Made by a program: the position numbers and the translations under genes. Positions 22,342 to 25,698 of a stretch of 25,698 bases of DNA are shown here, one piece after another. Where the stretch lies: positions 1 through 25,698 of IMG/VR virus record IMGVR_UViG_3300045921_000200, one strand, 5' to 3'. The DNA is from a virus. Every line of letters begins with the position of its first letter. Position 1 is the stretch's first letter. The notes below the pieces were generated by a model. It was not told where the DNA came from. It did no database searches and saw only the letters and a list, made by a program, of their open reading frames with translations.

Positions 22342-23133
22342 TCATGCATTCCATTTATATTCTTTGAGCCACAGGCGGGCTAGCTGTATGCGTTCTTGTA
22401 ACTGGGCGATGTATCCAGGATCATACTCTACATCATATATCTTGACTCTTTCTTTGATGTACATATCGTCATATCTCATCAGCTTTTCAATTTTTTGGGA
22501 CTGTTCCTCATTCCATTGTTCGTACAGCTCTGGCTCGGATGTCTCGGAGTATGGATTCTTGTAGCTTCTATAATACTTTTCTCTCTCTATCTGCTCGTCG
22601 CTAGAGGATGTCAGGCAGTATGCTAGCTTGGCCTTCTTTTTGCCTGTCAGGTGCATATAGCACTGCAATTGGCAATAGTATTGCTTCGTCAACTCTGCCT
22701 TCGCAAAGGTGAAGATGTCGTATAAGGTTTCAACTTCTATGATTAGCTCTGTTTCTATTATATCTGGGGCTCCGAAGAGGTAATTGTCCATAAATTTTTT
22801 AGTGTTTTTGAAAAACACATGTCCCATGTATTCGGATAACAATTCTATGCTTTCTTCTTCGCGAGTATTGCCCTTGTCTATGTCTTTTTTTCGGCCGAAT
22901 AGCTTGAATATATATATCTCCAATAGATATGCCCTAGCCTCATTACTGAACACCTTCTCCCAATATGTGGTGCCTTGCCCTTCTTGCATCAATACTCCCA
23001 CGTTGGCGGGTCGGAAGAGTGTATTGTCAAACATCGTATCCCGCAACTCGCCCAGCGATCGTCTCAGCCATATTTTTCTCAGTTCAGCGTAATACTCTTT
23101 CAATAATTTTTCTATTTTTTCTTTATTTGACAT
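22342..23133 (-). CDS. PD-(D/E)XK exonuclease-like recombination protein lacking the usual Lys (263 aa)
   Basis: It follows the ERF gene with an 11-nt overlap, the place of the partner exonuclease in phage recombination pairs. 'YLFGAPDIIETELIIEVETL' aligns with the core 'G.PD..........(D/E)xK': D124 and E133 are present, but residue 135 is Glu where Lys is expected. 'LTKQYYCQLQCYMHLTG' matches the conserved Y..QlQ.Ym motif of these exonucleases, and an upstream acidic cluster ('REEESIELLSEYMG') fits motif I. The protein may use a displaced Lys, have altered activity, or be inactive and structural. Confidence 0.75.
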   Translation of the reverse strand: MSNKEKIEKLLKEYYAELRKIWLRRSLGELRDTMFDNTLFRPANVGVLMQEGQGTTYWEKVFSNEARAYLLEIYIFKLFGRKKDIDKGNTREEESIELLSEYMGHVFFKNTKKFMDNYLFGAPDIIETELIIEVETLYDIFTFAKAELTKQYYCQLQCYMHLTGKKKAKLAYCLTSSSDEQIEREKYYRSYKNPYSETSEPELYEQWNEEQSQKIEKLMRYDDMYIKERVKIYDVEYDPGYIAQLQERIQLARLWLKEYKWNA

Positions 23134-23806
23134 TTCTTTTTTTAAGAAAATTAAATAACGTCCAGTATGTTTTGGTGATTACATCTTGTGAATCGTGATT
23201 GTCCTGTTCTTGGTATTTAGCCCATATATCTTCAAAAGGCCGAGCTGTAACCATAGCGTATTCTATCATTATTCTCTTCAGATCCTTCATAGTTTTGGGG
23301 GGATATGCTTTTTGTTTTAAGGTTTCTTGACTTACCTCCTGGTCTGGATCATCGCCAGTCTCGATCTTATACGCCTTCATTAGAGCGTACTTGTCGCAAT
23401 ATGTCATTGCCTTGCCATTTGCCTTATCTCCGGAATCTATGCCGTCGGCGTATGTCGTCATCTCAACATATTCAGTAGGATTATCGCAATTCACGAATCT
23501 ATATACGGTTTTGAGCCGCAAAAAAAACTTGGTGGATTCGGATGATTTCCCATTGTATGTATTAGTCGAGGTCAGCATCTCGCTAGCCACAATCTCCCGA
23601 GTATGGGGATAGGAGTATACTCCATTCTCATATTCCAAGCCTTTGACAGCTTCAATGATATCTCTCTCCGCTACGGCCTTGTAGCTGCCCTTGTGTGTGG
23701 ATACATTCAGATTTTTTTTGACGGTTTTAACTTTGCTTGCAATTTCAGCCATTTTTTGATATATATTTTTTGTTGTTTTGTTTTTTTCTGTTTTTCCCGT
23801 TTTCAT
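23123..23806 (-). CDS. erf: ERF-family single-strand annealing protein (227 aa)
   Basis: The ERF domain is clear: 'YKAVAERDIIEAVKGLEYEN', 'YADGIDSGDKANGKAMTYCD', 'KYALMKAYKIETGDDPDQE'. ERF proteins anneal complementary strands and help circularise or recombine phage genomes. The N-terminus is Lys-rich and an alternative start lies at 'MAEIASK' (23752). The C-terminal 45 residues form a helical extension. It acts with the exonuclease-like protein downstream and perhaps with the SSB-tip protein at 509. Confidence 0.88.
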   Translation of the reverse strand: MKTGKTEKNKTTKNIYQKMAEIASKVKTVKKNLNVSTHKGSYKAVAERDIIEAVKGLEYENGVYSYPHTREIVASEMLTSTNTYNGKSSESTKFFLRLKTVYRFVNCDNPTEYVEMTTYADGIDSGDKANGKAMTYCDKYALMKAYKIETGDDPDQEVSQETLKQKAYPPKTMKDLKRIMIEYAMVTARPFEDIWAKYQEQDNHDSQDVITKTYWTLFNFLKKRNVK

Positions 23807-23855
23807 TTTTTTTCTTAATTCTTATTTTTTGAGGCGTATTGCTACCCCCGCAACA

Positions 23856-24083
23856 TTATCTATACTTGGTAATCTCCTTTATTTTTTTGCTGATTTTACG
23901 TGCATTCTCCCAGGTGAGAATATTTTCACTTAATTCTCTTACCCTCTCAGCAGATGGGCGGGTATACATCTCAAGATCAATAAGTAGGTGGTGGGATGGC
24001 ATGTCTGCACCCCCCGCATCAATATAAATTAAAATATTGCTTGGATAATATTTGATCACGATATTTTGTTTTTTGTTTTTCAT
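23856..24083 (-). CDS. Hypothetical protein behind duplicated leader B (75 aa)
   Basis: It starts 'MKNKKQNIVIKYYPSNILIY', with the first four residues inside the duplicated sequence, and continues 'IDAGGADMPSHHLLIDLE'. The end is a charged helix ('NARKISKKIKEITKYR'). No family is recognised. It follows the copy B leader and precedes ERF by 49 nt, so its transcript may include the recombination genes. Confidence 0.65.
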   Translation of the reverse strand: MKNKKQNIVIKYYPSNILIYIDAGGADMPSHHLLIDLEMYTRPSAERVRELSENILTWENARKISKKIKEITKYR

Positions 24084-24249
24084 TTTGTTTTTTGTTTTTT
24101 ATTTATCAATTATTATTAATTAATAATTCGGGCTCTAGTTGAGAATTTGCGGTTTTGCTTAATTCTTAAGCTTCTCCGTCGGTTACTCTTCTAGCTTACC
24201 TGTATTATTAATTATGGATAATAATATACCATTATGAGGAATATGTAAA
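24078..24249 (-). repeat. Duplicated promoter-leader, copy B
   Basis: It pairs with copy A at 21841-22014. The promoter is TTTACA (24249-24244), 17-nt spacer, TATTAT (24226-24221). The two spacers differ in sequence while both boxes and the leader are kept. The leader hairpin GCTTAA-GAA-TTAAGC lies at 24157-24171. Confidence 0.8.
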
Positions 24250-24259
24250 TATATAGTTG

Positions 24260-24847
24260 TTATATATTACCAGAATTCTGCTCGTAATATCTCCTCACTA
24301 TTGCCCGCACCTCATCTATCACGGCGTCATGGTGTATATGTGCCACCTTCTCATATACCCCATCAGAGTTGAATTCGTTGGTTGTGTAATACTCCGTCCT
24401 GTGCTTCTCGATTATCCTGTGGAATTCCTGCTTATTCGTTTCGAATATCGCAAGAGTCAGGAATCCTCGGAATTCCTCCCGAAGCCTTAGATCTAAGAAT
24501 AATCTGTACTCATTACCCCCCTTATGCCAACGTTCCCGGACGGGAGACCGCTTGGGTATATACACCCTATTACTCACAGATATTATCTGGTGTGGTGGCT
24601 TATTCGCCGCCTTTTTGTTTTTCGTAATTCGATAAAATTCGGAAAAAATATTCATTGCCTCGTTGAGATTTCGGGGTTTTTGGGTGTTATCTCTCACCAT
24701 CTGTGCATAGGCTTCTTCAGCAATCTCGGGGTCATAGCTAGAAAGTCTGCTTGCGTACGCACTGAGATTTTTTTGCATAATTGGCATCTTCACTCCGAAG
24801 TGTTCACAGAGCGAGCTGATTATGCTTGTTATTGCTTTGGTTTCCAT
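24260..24847 (-). CDS. Probable helicase loader / replisome protein (195 aa)
   Basis: The N-terminal 75 residues ('ITSIISSLCEHFGVKMPIMQ', 'YDPEIAEEAYAQMVRDN', 'KPRNLNEAMNIFSEF') have the helical pattern of G39P-like phage helicase loaders and related replisome proteins. The C-terminal half ('EYRLFLDLRLREEFRGFL', 'VIDEVRAIVRRYYEQN') is helical and unassigned. It directly follows the initiator gene, where phage loaders (lambda P position) are found. No phage helicase exists here, so it would load the host enzyme. Confidence in the coding region is high, in function moderate. Confidence 0.65.
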   Translation of the reverse strand: METKAITSIISSLCEHFGVKMPIMQKNLSAYASRLSSYDPEIAEEAYAQMVRDNTQKPRNLNEAMNIFSEFYRITKNKKAANKPPHQIISVSNRVYIPKRSPVRERWHKGGNEYRLFLDLRLREEFRGFLTLAIFETNKQEFHRIIEKHRTEYYTTNEFNSDGVYEKVAHIHHDAVIDEVRAIVRRYYEQNSGNI

Positions 24848-24858
24848 TTTTTTATTTT

Positions 24859-24899
24859 CGCTCGATCCAGAGCCGTTGGAGCGGAGACCAGATCAAGCG
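24859..24899 (-). promoter_or_regulatory. 5'-terminal hairpin of the loader mRNA
   Basis: CGCTTGATC and GATCGAGCG (minus strand; 24899-24891 with 24867-24859) pair over 9 bp with one G-U, enclosing a 23-nt loop. The stem starts 6 nt after the -10 box and ends 11 nt before the ATG. Confidence 0.65.
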
Positions 24900-24905
24900 T
24901 TTATC

Positions 24906-24934
24906 AATTTAAGTTTTTTGCCTGTTCTTGTAAA
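24906..24934 (-). promoter_or_regulatory. Promoter of the loader gene
   Basis: TATA-TTTACA (24934-24929), a 17-nt spacer and TAAATT (24911-24906) on the minus strand, directly behind the initiator stop. Confidence 0.6.
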
Positions 24935-24949
24935 TATATAATTAATATA

Positions 24950-25698
24950 TCAACCCACTCCCGCCGACAACGCATTCGGATTAATTATATTGGCGATTGC
25001 CTCCTCCATCGCCCTCATATGTGCCTGTCTATCCTCAATATCTTGCCGATAGAATGTCTTGGGCTTGCCCACAGCGTCCGCCCTGGCAAGGTACGCTTCT
25101 TCACGCATCGTTCGCAAGAATTCCCCGTAGCTCCGCATTATCCAATTCCTCATGAACAGTTTGAAGTCTTTCTTTTTTTTGCTTTTAGGGATGGAATTAT
25201 GCCATTCCTTAGCCGTTTCTAGTTCGTTAATCAGAAATTGTTCCGTGATTCTTGGGAAGAGTTGTTGAAGTTCTGCTAGATAATGATTCAGGTTGTCGGG
25301 GTTGTCCAGGTAATAATCAAAGTCAGAATCGTCAATGTGTCTCTTTTCTGTGTGTGTGTATATTATATTATTATTATTATAGTTATTATTATAGTTATTA
25401 TTATGTAAGATGTTCCCTTTTGGCACTTCTAGATGTTCCCTTTTGGCACTTCTAGATGTTCCCTTTTGGCACATCTGGATGTTCCCTTCCGGCACATCTG
25501 GTTGTTTTGCATTTTCTGTGTGTGTGTGTTCCATCATCTTGATTAACGCGTCTGTGTTAATGATGTAATAATTTTGTGCGGGAACTTTTTTCCGTGTGAT
25601 TGTGATCAGGGCACAATCTACCAGCTTCTTCTCTATTCTGCGTTGTGCCTTAAGCTTAATCAGAGTCGTCTTTTTTATTTTATATATTGTTATAGTGA
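24950..25698 (-). CDS. Replication initiator, central and C-terminal part (with second copy of the terminal overlap)
   Basis: This continues the gene that begins at 315. The methionine at 25537 is internal, since the frame is open through 25555 into the N-terminal part. After the winged-helix domain comes a low-complexity stretch encoded by the iterons and the AT-rich element ('HNNNYNNNYNNNN'), then a C-terminal domain. 'LNHYLAELQQLFPRITEQF' and 'AKEWHNSIPKSKKKKDFKLF' with 'MRNWIMRSYGEF' resemble the end of phage replisome organisers. The origin-in-gene layout copies lambda O. The stop (24952-24950) is followed by the loader promoter. Bases 25556-25698 repeat the start of the window. Confidence 0.8.
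   Translation of the reverse strand, partial: TITIYKIKKTTLIKLKAQRRIEKKLVDCALITITRKKVPAQNYYIINTDALIKMMEHTHTENAKQPDVPEGNIQMCQKGTSRSAKREHLEVPKGNILHNNNYNNNYNNNNIIYTHTEKRHIDDSDFDYYLDNPDNLNHYLAELQQLFPRITEQFLINELETAKEWHNSIPKSKKKKDFKLFMRNWIMRSYGEFLRTMREEAYLARADAVGKPKTFYRQDIEDRQAHMRAMEEAIANIINPNALSAGVG
25358..25409. other. AT-rich element beside the iterons (probable DNA unwinding element)
   Basis: A stretch of nearly pure A/T contains two copies of AGTTATTATTAT (25381-25392, 25393-25404) preceded by a related TTATTATTATTAT. It abuts the iterons and translates to an Asn/Tyr run, so it seems kept for DNA composition. This layout is what replication origins use for melting. Confidence 0.65.
25410..25501. 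repeat. Four 23-bp iterons inside the initiator gene (probable origin)
   Basis: Units lie at 25410-25432, 25433-25455, 25456-25478 and 25479-25501. Units 1 and 2 are identical; 3 and 4 differ at a few positions. Because 23 is not a multiple of three, successive units are read in different frames and code for unrelated peptides (VPEGNI, MCQKGT, SAKREH, VPKGNI). Selection therefore acts on the DNA, as at the lambda ori within gene O. Confidence 0.8.
25556..25698. repeat. Terminal overlap, right copy
   Basis: It matches 1-143. The last 17 bases carry all five differences; in the initiator frame they change TITREKIKK to TITIYKIKK without a stop. Confidence 0.9.

Noticed and set aside
24524-25222. 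232-aa plus-strand open frame opposite the loader and initiator genes
   Set aside because: It is antisense to two well-supported genes, is rich in His, Cys and Phe in shadow-like patterns, and has no promoter or neighbours on that strand.
25410-25501. CRISPR array
   Set aside because: The four units are directly adjacent with no spacers and lie within a coding frame; iterons fit better.
1-25698. tRNA genes, integrase, attachment sites, insertion sequences
   Set aside because: No cloverleaf with CCA-side features, recombinase motif or IS ends were seen while reading both strands.

Overview
The window is almost certainly the complete genome of a small, tailed (siphovirus-type) bacteriophage. 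It is a circular or circularly permuted molecule opened inside one gene. Bases 1-143 recur at 25556-25698, with the first 126 identical, and the reading frame of the replication initiator runs through the junction. The unit length is therefore about 25,555 bp. I see no integrase, repressor, tRNA, CRISPR array or insertion sequence.

Layout. A divergent control region (about 316-508) separates two transcription arms. The plus-strand arm (509-19511) starts with an SSB-tail-like protein, two tiny genes, a membrane protein and a RusA resolvase. A single PLD-family gene follows in reverse orientation. Then comes a standard packaging, head, tail and lysis order: terminase small and large subunits, portal-MuF fusion, S78 protease, HK97-fold capsid, terminator, connector proteins, tail tube, G/GT chaperone with a -1 frameshift, tape measure, Dit, Gp37-like baseplate protein, two receptor/baseplate proteins, an XhlA-like membrane protein and an M23 endopeptidase with C-terminal membrane segments. 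The minus-strand arm runs from 315 across the junction down to 19506. It carries the initiator with an embedded origin, a probable helicase loader, a small gene, an ERF annealing protein, a PD-(D/E)XK exonuclease-like protein, two small genes, a membrane-anchored SLT transglycosylase, two overlapping tiny basic genes, a small RHH-like gene, a HIT-domain protein and an HNH endonuclease. The arms converge at 19506-19511 with overlapping stop codons.

How it works together. The initiator probably binds the four 23-bp iterons lying inside its own gene, next to an AT-rich unwinding element. The loader would then bring in the host helicase, because no helicase, primase or polymerase is encoded. ERF, the exonuclease-like protein and RusA form a recombination set that could feed concatemers to the terminase.

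The most unusual part is transcription and translation. Early promoters share a TATA-TTTACA-N16/17-TATnnT pattern. What lies 4-6 nt past the -10 box is either an ATG (leaderless mRNA: genes at 509 and 890, perhaps 2645) or the first base of a hairpin that fills most of a short leader (genes starting at 315, 24847 and 21460). Two further genes share a duplicated leader of roughly 130 nt. Classical Shine-Dalgarno sites are nearly absent; most starts are preceded by A-rich sequence or overlap the previous stop.

Host. The stop codons used are the standard ones. Dit, Gp37-like, XhlA-like, M23 and SLT proteins suggest a host with a Gram-positive-type wall. The lack of SD sites, leaderless starts and the look of the SLT domain would fit a Patescibacteria/CPR host, but this is only a hypothesis. 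Bacteroidota also lack SD sites, though the sigma70-like promoters here do not resemble theirs.
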